From: Daphnia pulex
Lineage: Eukaryota; Arthropoda; Branchiopoda; Diplostraca; Daphniidae
Direction: 5' to 3'
Assembly: GCF_021134715.1 (NCBI RefSeq)
Contig: NC_060026.1
Coordinates: 15,305,001-15,369,000, forward strand
DNA length: 64,000 nucleotides
Part shown: positions 37,274-48,930 of the stretch, one piece after another
How the letters are laid out: every line of letters starts with the position of its first letter
How positions within the stretch are numbered: position 1 is the first letter of the stretch
Notes under the pieces: generated by a model
What the model was told of the DNA's origin: nothing
Databases searched by the model: none
What the model saw: the letters and a program-made list of their open reading frames with translations, nothing else
Made by a program: the position numbers and the translations under genes

Positions 37274-38781
37274 CTTAAGTGTGTGTATGTTTGTATGTAT
37301 GTATGTATATTGTATGAAAAGTGGAGGAATTGTGGGCGGAGGTGGGAAAATAAATGCAATTCCAACTATTTATTTCTGTTTTTAATTTCACATTTCAACT
37401 TTAAGAATCAATACTTTTAAACACACTACATATCGTAAACGAATATATATATTGTTTATTTAGCAAGAGAAAGAGCTGGTTGATGTTCGGAAAATTTTTT
37501 TAGAAATGTCTTCAAATAAAAGAACAAAATTTATCCAAATTTGTGTTATATGTATGTCTACGTGAAATCGCCGATCAGTCAAACTGTAAACATGGCCGTG
37601 ATAAAACTGCATCCAAGATATTCAGTCAGGAGAGAGATTGTGGCAATTACTATTAGGAAGAAGTCGATACGGAAAATAGCAATTACTAGTCAGGAGCAAC
37701 TAATCTCGGGGAGAAGTAAAGTCAAGCTAATAAAAAACAATATCTAATGAGACCATTCATTACGAAATCGCTTGACATGGCAGAAACCTTTAAAAGAGTC
37801 AATTTTCTGGGAACATGAACATAAGAAATGTACAATACTCGAAAATTCTGTCACCTCAAAATGACGCTGTCCTACAACGCCACGGAACTTACAGTTAACT
37901 TTGAATCTTGTCACCTCGCCCACCCTCAGAAATAAAGTTAAAGAATCCAAAGTACCTCCTTCCCCCCAAAAAAAAACTTCTTTTAATTTTTCTGTCAAAA
38001 ATGAATCCTAACATGTCGTCCTAACACAAAAAAGAAAACCTTTTAGAAAAATTGTGATGTCTCAACTTAGACAAAGGAATCAGACTCGGAATCTTTGTGT
38101 TCACTAAACATAGGTAAATTACTACATGAAATAATTTGGTGATGAACAGTTGAACACGAGTCCTGGCCAATCTTGCAGATCTCTCTGAACACCTCACCAA
38201 CTTCTGAAGTCAGGAAATCTGAATAAAATAGAAAGATTAACACAATTAATGTTTAGGTTCATTAACTATTCTTACTTAAATGAAGGTAACCAGAACAAAA
38301 CTATTTTTGGAAAATTTCAATATGAAAGTTACTTTGAACAATGAATCACAAGCTGGGCTGGACAAGAACAAATATCGTTAGTTTGACAGTGAGGAATGTT
38401 TAATGAAAACGAAATGACTACAAAAAATTTGAAACAATACTTAGTAGTTAGTAGCATAATTAGAAGAGAGATAAGATAACCAACTAGACAAGGAATTTCC
38501 AAAATGTAGGAAAATGGCGACCAGCGACTGTCTCCACTCCAAAACGTGACTAATGAAAAAGTTACGTAGCAGACGATGAATGGCAATGGCAGATAATCAG
38601 TAAAGAATTTCTCCGCTAGATGCTATACAATCGCCTGTATCAGGCGGCAAATGCAATGCAATCAAATTCTTTATTTTCGTGTTGTAACAAAACTGAAAGT
38701 TATAAGAAAATTGCAAAAACAATCAATTTGACAAATAATTTAAAGCCTACGTTGTGAAATATCAACTCTGAGGAATCAAAA
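37274..38781. other. Spacer
   Basis: TGTATG microsatellite near 37283-37315. A CGCTAGATGC box at 38615 may mark a minus-strand promoter, but the short frame after it (38586-38329, hydrophobic) matches nothing I know. Confidence 0.3.
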
Positions 38782-38919
38782 TCTGGTAAATTTTATACCT
38801 GAAGGCTGAACTATCGGTATAATGACCATAGAACTCCAAAGACAGAAGAGTAGAAGACTCCACCGACAATAGAACCCCAATATTTTGTATAAATTTATTA
38901 TAGTATAAAATTTACCAGA
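38782..38919. repeat. Small inverted-repeat element
   Basis: TCTGGTAAATTTTATA at 38782 and its exact reverse complement at 38904-38919 bound a 138-bp segment. It is MITE-like, but no target duplication is evident. Confidence 0.6.
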
Positions 38920-38924
38920 CTTCC

Positions 38925-39090
38925 AATTAATCAATCGGCTGTTGGCATCACGGGACTGCCGTCTTCATGCGCGGATCTCAAAATGATTGGCCACATGTGG
39001 AGCGGATTTTATTCCGTCATGGGATCGGCGAAAATGGAATCCGTTTACTGCGATTTCACTAAACTCCCCGACGATGCGGGTAAACGTTTT
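38925..39090 (+). pseudogene. Orphan exon relic of the C1q family
   Basis: Reads GLPSSCADLKMIGHMWSGFY and then SVMGSAKMESVYCDFTKLPDDA, nearly identical at the nucleotide level to part of exon 2 of the intact gene at 47545-48689, including the GGTAAACG donor. No leader, coiled coil or C1q exon lies around it; instead, the family's downstream repeat follows at 39119. A broken duplicate of recent origin. Confidence 0.85.
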
Positions 39091-39118
39091 AGATCCCCGC
39101 ACCAGAACACCCGGAATC

Positions 39119-39960
39119 CCGTGGACCAGAAATGGCCAAATGGGAGGAAATTCATTCTCTTCTAATAATTCATTACGGATTAGAATTTTTCAAAATCTTT
39201 TCACAGTTGCATGCTCATTATAGTTGTGCATGGTTAAACGCAAATTCACGCGTCAAGTTCAGCGTTGCAAAATCAAGGGAAGGGGCTTGGTTTCATTTTT
39301 TTTAAATGTTAATGTCAGGGTATCCCGCAAGAAATGGACGGACACGTCACCAGTGTAAAAAAAAAAGACGAAACTGTCAGTTTCGAAAGGCCAAGATGTT
39401 GAGAAACCAGCATTTGCATTGAACCATGTCGTGTTAGTTAATTAAACGAAGATTCTTCTAACTTTGATGACGTACGTCGAACAATGTGAACAAAGTTTTG
39501 TCTACTGAAAGAAAAACTGAGCTTTTATTAACTTTTGGACCATTCTAGAAAGGATCAAGGAGATTCAACGGATGTTAAATTTGCATCCGATCGGGTTAGA
39601 GCGCATTCTAAGAAATCGAATTCTTTCATATGGACACATTTTGTACGACTAAAAGTTTTTCCTTCTCAAGGACAAAGGGGAACGGGAGGAAATTCCTTAG
39701 ACTCCAATTCATTAAGCGATACGAATTTCTTTACAAAAATTTAACTGTGGATGCAAATTAACATTTTGAATGCACAACCAAATTTTCTATCTGAAAAAAT
39801 GTGGACGCGACAAGGAAAAAACAAAACAATTTGTAATGGCAAATTTACAAAAGGCGCGTCGGACTAGAAACGGGAGAAAATTCATTCGCTTCCAATTCGT
39901 TAACGGATTGAAATTTTCCAAAAATCTTTTCAGTCAGTTACATGCCTATTGTGTAGCGCT
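39119..39960. repeat. C1q-associated repeat, copies 1 and 2
   Basis: Sequences at about 39119-39310 and 39660-39960 share blocks such as GGAGGAAATTCATTC, TTTTCACAGTTGCATGCTCA, TATAGTTGTGCATGG and CAAATTCACGCGTC with copies at 48780-48930, 54040-54375 and 54600-54935. The repeat always lies downstream of C1q exons. Confidence 0.7.
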
Positions 39961-42000
39961 ACACACTAATTCACCGGTCTATCTGCAAGATTATAGACAG
40001 GAGACGATTTAACTCCACCACCCAAAAAAAAAATTAAATTTGCAATTTGTTTGCCTAAGATGTATTGCTTAAAATGACATAAAGTCAACATTGAAACGCT
40101 TATGTTCCCTGCATACCTTATTTATCTTTGGTAAATGCCAATCACTTTTACAGAAGCGCTCATTCACTTGGTGTGAAAATGATGGCATAGAATAAAAATT
40201 GCCGTTTCAAAAAATGAGAGACCGACATTTAAATTAAAATTCAACCCTGTCGTGTTATTGATTTAAAAAACTTAAACTTTAAACTTTTTTTTAGTTTAAG
40301 GATTTAAGTTTTAAGGTATAAGGATTGCTAATAATGCATTCACGACACGGGCGAGTGCACACGTCGATCGACAATTCGCGACATAATATAGAAAAGTTCT
40401 TACCTATTGCCAGAGCTGACTCTGTACGTTCGTTTGGTCTTTCAGTTCCAAGGGCAGTTGAATTTCGGCGTCGAAGTCCTACCGGCCACGACTACGGCTG
40501 TCGCAAACAGGGCTTCTTTACTGCTGGATGGATTGGGTTGGATGCAGAGGTGAGCTTGCCTTCAGCTCGGATGGTCTGGAAACAAATGACACATTAGACA
40601 AGAACTAATTAGACAAGCACAATTTCACCTCTGCTTGCTTTGGGAAGTTTGCTGCATGCTTTTAGTTGAAAATGGAAACAATAGTACATCACTACTTGAT
40701 TAACACTTCAACTGTGTTGGAAGTACCAATTACTCAAGAGTCGAAGAGAGAACCTGTAAAATAAAAGATATACCATCATCTCGTTAGTAAGTTATGGTCA
40801 TAAATGTTGTTGATGTGGTAGTAAAATAATAGTGTTATGGTGCTTACCTGTTGTATTCATCCAAAATTTAGGGCCATAAAGTCGATGTTCTGTAGCAAAA
40901 GCTGTGGTTGATGTAAAAACTTCAGGAACTTGTTGTGAAAGCTTGGAATTTCCATGATCCATAAATATAATTTGATAGGGAAACAGAAAAGACAAAATAT
41001 ATAGTATCTAGGAATAGTAAAACAATAAGATGTATGCAATCAATAAACTATGATCAGTCTAGAGTTACCAACTTACATCAAATTAAGACTTCATTTGGTC
41101 TGCAAAACCGGCAAAAACAAAGAAGCTGGAACACAGGTGCCAACAAGCAGATGGCACTTAATAAATATGTACATCGATGTACATATAAATGTATTGGTAA
41201 TTTCGGTAGTTTTTAAGGAAAATAGAAACATTTTAACTGGAAACCTTGAGCAAACTCCAAACTGCCATCTCTGCTGAAACAGTGAAACTGCTATGGCTGC
41301 CATTTTTTTTTGCTGATACGGGATGGATTAGTAGTGTTCGATTTTCTCACTAGATGACCTTTACAACTATAGCCATCTAGCGCTGATTGGTCATTCAAGC
41401 AAAAATAAAATAAAAAATGTCGTCCAATTTCGCCATACAATACACAATAGTGCACCGCGTAAATGGGTTACACATTGACGGCCGAAAAAGTCCGTTGTAT
41501 TGAGTGGATTTTTAAAAAACTTGCAACACAGACAGCACTCGCCATTAATGATTTATATGTATGTTTCAGCTAATGTTATTGCCGTGCACTTTTCTCTCCG
41601 ATTTTGATAATAACGACCGAACGGCACGCAATATATCCCACAGGTATGTCGTTCGCCTCGTCTCTCCCCAAAGCAGCCAGAAGAGAAGACAGACCTATAG
41701 AGGAAAAACGGGACTATATTAGACCTATAAGATAACTTTAAGCTCAAAAATTGATGGGACAAGGTGTCGAACTCTTCTCTCGCCAGCCTTTAGCGTCGTT
41801 ATCATCATTAAACCTCGCAGCGCATCTCCTCTGCCGAGTTAGTAATGTCGTTAAAAAAATTTTAATTAAAAAGGTTTTTTCGTTCAGGGTTCGTCATCTC
41901 TCATACCGGTCTATTACAGCAGTAGCCAACCCTCGAGTACTACTGCGTACAAGAGTGTCCCACGTCTTACGATGATAAGCGATCTGACTTGCCCCAACGA
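39961..42000. other. Spacer
   Basis: No supported gene. A short minus-strand frame near 40847-40965 has a GTAAGC donor but ends soon after the next possible acceptor. GCCATCTAGCGC box at 41372. Confidence 0.3.
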
Positions 42001-42032
42001 ATTTATCTAAGGTGTTTTTATATATATGCCGC

Positions 42033-42235
42033 GCATATAGGATGTTAGTAGTTGGTGTTGGTTAGTAGTAGTATTAGTTGTTGGTGTTAGTTAGTAGTAG
42101 ATTTTTAGTAGTTAGTTTAAGTTGGTTTTTAGTATGGGTTAATACATGCATGGTTAGTTTAGCACAGTAGTTAGTAGTAGTGGTTTAGTAGTTGGTTTTA
42201 GTAAGGGTTAGTACATGCATGGTTATATTATACAG
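42033..42235. repeat. Degenerate GTTAGTAGT minisatellite with a 71-bp period
   Basis: TTAGTAGT-type units throughout. A longer unit, GTTGGTTTTTAGTATGGGTT followed by ATACATGCATGGTTA, repeats about 71 bp later (near 42121 and 42192). Confidence 0.7.
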
Positions 42236-42275
42236 AGCGATATGGGGAACAACAATGGAGGACAATGTGGCGGAA

Positions 42276-42346
42276 GTGGGAATCGAACCCGGGACATTTG
42301 GATACAACGCTAGATGCTATAACCACTATACCATGGTCGCATATCC
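42276..42346 (-). other. tRNA-like sequence, probable SINE head
   Basis: On the minus strand, GCGACCATGGTATAGTGGTT gives a good A box, and CCCGGGTTCGATTCCCA a perfect B box at normal spacing. The acceptor stem pairs only at three positions and the T stem at three of five, so it is unlikely to be a working tRNA. A tRNA-derived SINE or tRNA relic. Confidence 0.5.
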
Positions 42347-42433
42347 TGATCGAACTATTACCGGAAGTAGATCATATCCTAAAAAAGTATTGGCTGAGAA
42401 CATCATACAATATTTCATTTCCGTATCACTTAC

Positions 42434-42500
42434 CAAATAGGCTAGTGGTATAGTCTTCATCTGGCACGCTGGAGTCCCGGGTTCAAATCCCATCGAAGAC
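42434..42500 (+). other. Second tRNA-like sequence, opposite orientation
   Basis: AGGCTAGTGGTATAGTC (A box) and CCCGGGTTCAAATCCCA (B box) on the plus strand, with the same imperfect T stem as the copy at 42276-42346. It overlaps no clear tRNA fold. Confidence 0.45.
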
Positions 42501-42630
42501 ATCCGATTACTCACTATTCAACTTATTTTCGCTACTTGGCTAGAAATCTGAGGGTGCCTGATAAGAAAAGAAGAAGCGAAAACTATAGTCATCCGGTTGC
42601 AGAATGAGAAAGATCATATTCTTTTCCTTT

Positions 42631-42652
42631 AAAAAAAAAAAAAAAAAAAAAA
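42631..42652. repeat. A22 homopolymer
   Basis: Twenty-two A residues, possibly the tail of a retroposed sequence. Confidence 0.9.
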
Positions 42653-43369
42653 TCACAACAGCCGTTCCGGAATAAGCACACACATTCGCTCGATCAAGTA
42701 ACCTCGGAAAAATCCGCTGGGATTTGTGTAGAAAAGGAAATACTTTTACATTCATCTTACTGGTACCTGGTACGTACTGGTACCTACTGGTACCTTGGTA
42801 CCAATAAAAGCAGATGTAAATGGGCACTGTCATCTCGTAAAATTAAATAATTGCCTTCATTAAGATTTTCTAAGGGGCTTTAATAATTAAGCGCGATACT
42901 TGAAAACGCAAACAAGGAATAACATATTTTCTAATACTGAAAATAAAATTCAAGAGCCTTGATGGAAATATTTTCCGTCATAAATTCCCCATCGAATTAA
43001 TGCAATAAATTCACTAAACCATGAATACATTTCATATCATCACTTTCACATTCTATTCTAAACAATCTTAATAATACAAGCGGATATTTATACAACTTCA
43101 AGTCGTTCGGTTTACATTGAAAACTAAAGACAAACCCAAACTCTGAATTTTCTCAAGAAGGTGAAGGTTTGTTATTCCACTTTATTTCATGTGAAAGATG
43201 TGTAGATTTTATATGCGACTGTTTCTTTTTCTCCAGGCCTTCAGGTGACACACTATTACAATTGGAACGTTTTATACATGCACGTGCATGCAAGTGAGTC
43301 AGTTTTGACATTGTTATAGGAAAAAACGAATTTTACAGCGATCGATGAAAGTGAATTGCTCTTCCATGT

Positions 43370-43440
43370 CCCCGTTTCTCTTTGATAGTGTCTGCGGAAA
43401 GTAAGCGAGTCATCTTATACAGTCAAGTGGAACACGGCAA
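43370..43440 (+). promoter_or_regulatory. Conserved upstream element, copy D
   Basis: Contains TTTCTCTTTGATAGTGTC and CAAGTGGAACACGGCA; CTTTGAT at 43380 lies 205 bp before TATAAAA at 43585. Confidence 0.65.
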
Positions 43441-43470
43441 AGGACTTTATTTTCATTTGGGCCTCTGCCG

Positions 43471-43484
43471 CCCCCCCCCCCCCC
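43471..43484. repeat. C14 homopolymer in a promoter
   Basis: Lies between the conserved element and the TATA box of paralogue D; a likely source of its 5-bp spacing difference. Confidence 0.9.
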
Positions 43485-43814
43485 TGTATTAAAACCAGAA
43501 AGTGGAAACAAGTTACATAAAAAGATATTAATAATTCGGGGACTTCCTATGTAAATCGCAGTAAAACTGAAAGGCTCGTTTCCCTATAAAACCCAGCGAA
43601 AGGTTGACATAAGCCATCACTTGCTCTTCATTCTCCGCTCTTGGTTGAAGTGATCAACACAGGCTCCATTGTTTAATACCAAGTAATTTAAAGTGAACTA
43701 GTTATTCCTAGCGCAACATATTCCAGTGACTAAAACAAAGGTAATGTTTAAAAATAATTAAATTATTATTATTACTTCAAATATTTGTTTTGTGCAGGAT
43801 TACTTACATTGAAA

Positions 43815-45301
43815 ATGCGTACCACACTGTCAATTCTCATGTTGGTTTGTTTGGCGTCGGTAACTATTCAGCAGCAGAGTCAAAATCAGCGCGTTCTAAG
43901 TCAGCTCGGGCTCGCCCTACCACCTCCTAGTGTAATATTATCGCGACTGGTCCAGCATGGAGTCGACAAGCTTGAAGGACTCCAAAAACAATTCAGCGGC
44001 GCAGACGTCAATCTATTTTCTGAAAGAAAATTCGGTTTGGGCATCGGTACCCTCTTCAAGCCGTTACTTTTAGTAGCATTGGCCAAAATCAAGCTGGCTC
44101 TTTTATTTGGAAATCCTTTGGTCTTGTTGGTCCTGAAAAAACTTTTACTTCACGCTGTTCTAGGCAAATTATTACTCAAGATTCCACTCATATTGCTCGG
44201 TGGCAAAGCCTTGTTGCTAACCAACATCATGGCCATTAAATTCGCGTTGATCGCCAAAGGATTGATTGGTTTCAAAGCATCTTTAACTCTACTCTTCCTA
44301 GGGGGTTTCCTTAAGAGCACATTAGGAGGATCAGGATTAACTACGATTTTAGGTCTGGCCGGTTCTCTTCTCAAACTAACTGGACATGGGTTTAAAAGTG
44401 AAGAAGACGACGAACAACCAAACTTCAAATTGCCTGTTACAACATTTGGAATTCCTCCTTCATTTGCAAAACCATCCTTCAACTCTCCTCCAGTCCCATT
44501 GAAAACTGCAAATTCTTACCAATCCCGCGCTACTGTACTCTCAACACCTGCAACTCCTTTGACTGCGCCAATAAGCACTAACCTTAGCGGAACCAATTTT
44601 GGATTGGGAATTTCCGGTTTCGGTGCTAATGGATTTGGTGGATCTGGTCTCCTGACTATACGTGCCAAGCGCGACGTTCAAGGAGATAACGGAGAGAGAA
44701 GAGGTGAATTCTCAGGCGAATCACTTGAAGATCTGAAACTGGAATTCGAAGCTGCTAGGACCAATGGAAACGCCTATCTCTTCATGGCTGCTCAGTTTGA
44801 CGAGCAATCCTGCGGGCTCCGCCTTCTTTGTGAAGTCTACCAAAAACCGCAAGAAAGTCTCACTCAAGACGAGATTTTATTACAAAACCTTTTAGGGTAA
44901 ATGATTACTTAACAATTTTGAGGAAATTTGGGTAAATTTAATTATCTTTTCAATCCTTTAGATATCCTCTTACCCCACTGAATGAAGAGGACAAGGACAC
45001 TCCAAAGGAAGCGTATCATATGGCGGCCCAACTGGGAACATCTTACCAGGGTCAGACGAATAATCAAATCTGCGCTCGTTTTTACTCAACTTGCCCCCAC
45101 AATGCCCAGCAGATGATTCACAAGTTTGTCACCGAAGATTTTCAAACCAACGAAGCTGATCCTGACAATCGCCCTGTTAGCCATCCTAAAGCGCCCCAAA
45201 CTAGCCACAACGCACCCTTCTATTACCCTACTCGGCAACCAACCATGACACCCATCCAACTGTGGAAATCTCTTTTCAAGATGCCAGGCCATCAACAGTA
45301 G
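43815..45301 (+). CDS. Secreted Leu/Lys-rich protein, paralogue D
   Basis: Distant member of the family at 23-31 kb: coding exons 43815-44896 and 44962-45301, phase 2 junction, 473 residues, TATAAAA at 43585 and a 5' UTR intron. Signal peptide MRTTLSILMLVCLASVTI; a Leu/Lys block with KIPLILLGGKALLLTNIMA; a Pro/Ser/Thr middle lacking the Tyr repeats; basic RAKRD in place of GRKKR; QSCGLRLLCEVYQK and NQICARFYSTCPHNAQQM. The acidic run is reduced and the tail is shorter than in the others. It lies 12 kb from the trio, separated by repeat-rich DNA. Confidence 0.88.
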
Positions 45302-45587
45302 CTGCTGAATTCTTGAATAATCCTAACCATGAAATCTACGAATTTGCCTCTTTCTAATTTTACTATGACATTGTAACCATGTATGAACCTTGAATTCACC
45401 AGAATCCAAATGATCCCTTGATTATAATATACACAACAATATTTATTCTATTTCTACGAGTGTTTACTATTTAGTTCTCAATGCCCCCAAGAGTAAATTA
45501 CGTAACTAATCTTACCTATCTTTTATTTATAGAAGACATGGAAGAAAAAGATAATGTGGGTTACACTCACAGTTTTCTCGGGTTTTC

Positions 45588-46228
45588 TTACGGCTTCTGA
45601 GTAATTGTGTGCTTGATTATGTCACCCAGGGCGTTGAATGAGAAGCTGGCTTGAAATGACGTCCCGGAGAGAAAAACTGGAAACCAGATACGTGCTTCAC
45701 TCCACATAAGATCGTACGGAATATGTTGCACGTCAAACCACTGTGGCTTCATTTCTGAATAACATAAAATAAACACAAAAGAAATTATTTACAATATTTG
45801 AGAAAAGATTTAACAGTATATCAACCTTCTGTTTCCAAGATTTCTCCTTTGTACTCTGAACAACGAAAAACATGAATTTTGAAAGGGATTTCACCATTAG
45901 GAAAATCCATGTTTATGATTCCACATTCTGTTAGATTAGATTCTTCAGTCATGATTCCGCTCTCTTCACGAAGTTCCCTGTAACAGCAAACAAGCACTTT
46001 ACTAAAAACATGTTTTCAATCCAATGGCAGTCATGTGATTCTCATCATGTCATCATAAGTGCATTACAAGTTTCGATAAGCTCACCTAATGGCTGCTTGA
46101 ATTACAGATTCACCAGATTCAATTTTTCCTCCAAAGCCATTCCATTTTCCTTCACCAAATCCACGTTTTTTTAGACCAAGAAGAATTTCAGATTTCTTCA
46201 ACACAAGGACAAGGGTAAACATTTTCAT
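45588..46228 (-). CDS. NUDT1: Nudix 8-oxo-dGTP diphosphatase (MTH1 type)
   Basis: Sanitises the nucleotide pool by hydrolysing oxidised purine nucleoside triphosphates. Three exons on the minus strand, 46228-46086, 45977-45826 and 45754-45588, phases 2 and 1, giving 153 residues (human 156). Starts MKMFTLVLVLKKSEILLGLK, then KRGFGEGKWNGFGGK, a signature of MTH1. The Nudix box GX5EX7REUXEEXGU reads GGKIESGESVIQAAI plus RELREESGI, with all catalytic Glu present. The C-terminal exon has QWFDVQHIPYDLMW and WFPVFLSG, matching WF..IP...MW and YWFPLLL in human. A second Met two codons on (46222) could also be the start. Confidence 0.94.
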
Positions 46229-46654
46229 TTTTCCAAATATTAAGAGCTATTTCTTTGCTGTTGTCACAGACACTGGATGGCTGCCGAACTTTCTTATCGG
46301 TTGAAAATTGACACGACTATATAAAAAAAAAGATTTTTTGATTTTTAACAAGTTATCTAAATGTAGGAAATCATCAACAGAACACTCATGTAATAAATAA
46401 AATAATGAGGTTGAACAAAATTTTTGATTTGATACTTAACTGCAACTGTGTAAGGCTTTAAACGATTGAATTTATTTACCTAAATACTTTAATACTTATA
46501 ATTACAAAACGACAAAAAAAAGAAAACAATAATCCGAGTCGATAATGACGTAGTGATAAATGGTCACACATTAGTGTTGTTATGTTGATCCTTGTTACGG
46601 CTGTAGTCTGCACGCAACTGCCAGCTGATGCTCCCATGAAAAGGTGCGTTCATC

Positions 46655-46785
46655 GGTCGGAACTTCCGATATGCCAGTTGCACACATGTAGACGATCCTT
46701 GCATTTGGTAATCTAGCCTGTAGTTCCAAAACATTTCGTTTTTGTTTTCCTTTCCCTGTTTGACCAGTCGGCAGCAGGTTAATCC
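46655..46785 (-). pseudogene. Fragment of strawberry notch (SBNO)
   Basis: One frame reads INLLPTGQTGKGKQKR and NVLELQARLPNARIVYMCAT, closely matching the SBNO helicase-like stretch (LELQ..LPNARVVY.SATGASEP). The match stops abruptly after GISEVP, and the expected RNMAYM..LG does not follow. No neighbouring SBNO exons exist, so this is an isolated relic or duplicated exon piece. Confidence 0.5.
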
Positions 46786-46837
46786 CCGTTTCAATAAACG
46801 GTGGATTGTCCATAGCAACGTAGAAAACAAATAACAT

Positions 46838-47544
46838 CAGACCTTGAGACTCATTTAAAAATTCTAATCGCGGAATTTATCTTCTTTCGACAGCGATATT
46901 ATATAAACACAAATAAAACTCGTTTATCCCATTTTTTCACTAACCTTTAAATTGAACGCAACAACGGGTCGAACTAAATCAATTGAAACGCACGTCCGGT
47001 TGCCAACCGGCGGTTGGAAACATTGGTTCATTAAAACAAATTCCGAACAACTAAACAATGGCATGTTCTCACTCACCCAAGTTGTTTTGTTGTTGGTTTT
47101 CATCTGTTGGACTAAAAACTGACGAAAAATGGGCAGTTTTCAGGTGAGTCATGAAAAGCGGCGTCATGACAACCAATCAATCAGTGAGGAGCCATCACGC
47201 ATCGAAGATAAAGCAGAATAATCGTCGTCCAAAACCAAAAAAAAATTATTTCTCTCAAAAGAGCCTATAGATACAACTAAACTAAACGGAATAATTGAAT
47301 AATAATAGTGACGTAACTATTTAAGTCATCATAAAACATAAAACATTGCTGAGTAAGAAAGAGCAAAAACCAAATTTGGAATAAAAAATATCGGTATGGT
47401 TATCTTTTATGGACTCGTTGCAAGATAGGTGATTGATAAAACCGCACAATAGGTATTTCAACTTATTTAAACAAAGTGGGTTTTTCTGTCGATTGTTACG
47501 TGTTGCTTCTGCTACACTTTTCTTACAAAGAAAATCGAGAAAAA
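46838..47544. other. Spacer and promoter of C1q gene 1
   Basis: No gene seen. Upstream sequence of the C1q gene. Confidence 0.4.
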
Positions 47545-48689
47545 ATGGCTCGTTTGTCAATTAGTTTTGGTTTGATGTTGCTGATTTTGAGTTGCGGGGC
47601 AATTTGTTCCTCTGCTCTTACCCCATTTTCCTTGGAAGATAAACTGCAAGAATTGGAAGTGAGACTTGTAGAAAAAGTGACACAACTGGAGGCGCAACTC
47701 GAACTAAATGTAAGTATATTGTTTAGTTTAATTTAGTGATTCACTGTGGGTAAACACATTTGATTTTCTATGACAGAATGAACAAAGACAAGATTTGGCA
47801 TTGAAAGTAATTCAATTAGAGGCCAAAAATGTCCAGCTGGAAGTCAAAATTGAAAAACTGGAGGCCAAAGTTGAACAACAAGATTCGCTTTTAACTTCCC
47901 TTTTACGAGAGAAAAATGAATGCACAGCAGAAGCAACCGATTCTGTTCCATTTATCAATAATCAATCAGCTGTTGTCTCCATCAACGGACTGCCGTCTTC
48001 ATGCGCGGATCTCAAAATGATTGGCCACATGTGGAGCGGAATTTTTTCCGTCATGGGATCGGTGAAAATGGAATCCGTTTACTGCGATTTCACTAAACTC
48101 CCTGACGATGAAGGTAAACGATTTAGAAATTCTCACCAATTATTCAGTTGTAGCTAATTATCCATTTTTTAATTCTTTAATTAATGAAAAAGGTTTCCAG
48201 AAATGGATCGGATATGTTGACGTCAAATCCGCGCCCGTCTATTTCTACGTCCAAAGAAATTCTACATTTAACCTAGTTGGAACTCCGATAACGTTCAATT
48301 TGGCGGTGGTGAACGAGGGAAATGCCATGGATTTGACATCGGGGAAATTCACGGCACCACGACCGGGAATTTATTTCTTCTCTTTCACGGGACTGGCGCG
48401 TCTAGAATCTTCTTTTTGTTCTTGTTCTTCATCTTCTTGGTCTGCTTGGTTTTCTTCTTATCTTTTTTTGAACGGGAATTTAATCGGGTCGGGTCGTGTT
48501 GAAGAGAGTAAGGGCCCCGTTGATCAATTCAGTCCCGTGACCCTGCAGTCGACGCTCAACTTGAAAAAAGGCGATCAAGTCTGGGTGGGGATTTCTTATA
48601 GCTCATTGTTATATTTGGATGACAACGATAACCACTACACCCATTTCACGGGTTTGATGTTGGAGGAGGAAATTGGGGCGTCCCTTTGA
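47545..48689 (+). CDS. Secreted coiled-coil C1q-domain protein 1
   Basis: Exons 47545-47709, 47777-48113 and 48193-48689, 332 residues. Signal peptide MARLSISFGLMLLILSCGAI; a coiled coil of Leu-zipper heptads (VTQLEAQLELN, VIQLEAKNVQLEVKIEKLEA); a fibrinogen-like start block PSSCADLKMIGHMWSGIFSV with MESVYCDF; and a C-terminal C1q domain (NEGNAMDLTSGKFTAPRPGI, YFFSFTG, LNLKKGDQVWVGI, HFTGLMLEEE). C1q-domain proteins form trimers and in arthropods act as secreted recognition lectins (family knowledge; role here inferred). Exon 3 most likely starts at 48193 after AAAAAG, because the stronger-looking TTTCCAG at 48200 would break the frame. Intact, unlike the copy at 3494. Confidence 0.9.
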
Positions 48690-48779
48690 GGTTCAACTTC
48701 ATCGGCGACATGAAACATTTTCATCGCAAACATTTTTGTTTAACGTCGATAAGAAATTTTGGGCTATGAAATTTTAAGG

Positions 48780-48930
48780 GGTGGAGGGGAGGGAAGAAAA
48801 TTCATTCGATTAGAAATTCATTAAGGGGTGGGCATTTCTTCGCCAAAATTAAACTGTGAATGCAATTACACTTACTGAATACACAAACCGAATTTCAAAT
48901 TTTTAACTGTAAAACTCCAGCCGCAAACGA
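48780..48930. repeat. C1q-associated repeat, copy 3
   Basis: GAAAATTCATTCGATT, AATTAAACTGTG and AATTACACTTACTGAAT are shared with the 54 kb copies; it begins about 90 bp after the C1q stop codon. Confidence 0.75.

Noticed and set aside
38329-38586. Minus-strand hydrophobic frame MPFIVCYVTFSLV
   Set aside because: Could be a membrane protein exon, but no donor, partner exon or family was found.
40798-41039. Minus-strand exon-like frame MDHGNSKLSQQVPEV with GTAAGC donor
   Set aside because: The only nearby acceptor leads to a stop after six codons, giving a peptide of about 44 residues without homology.
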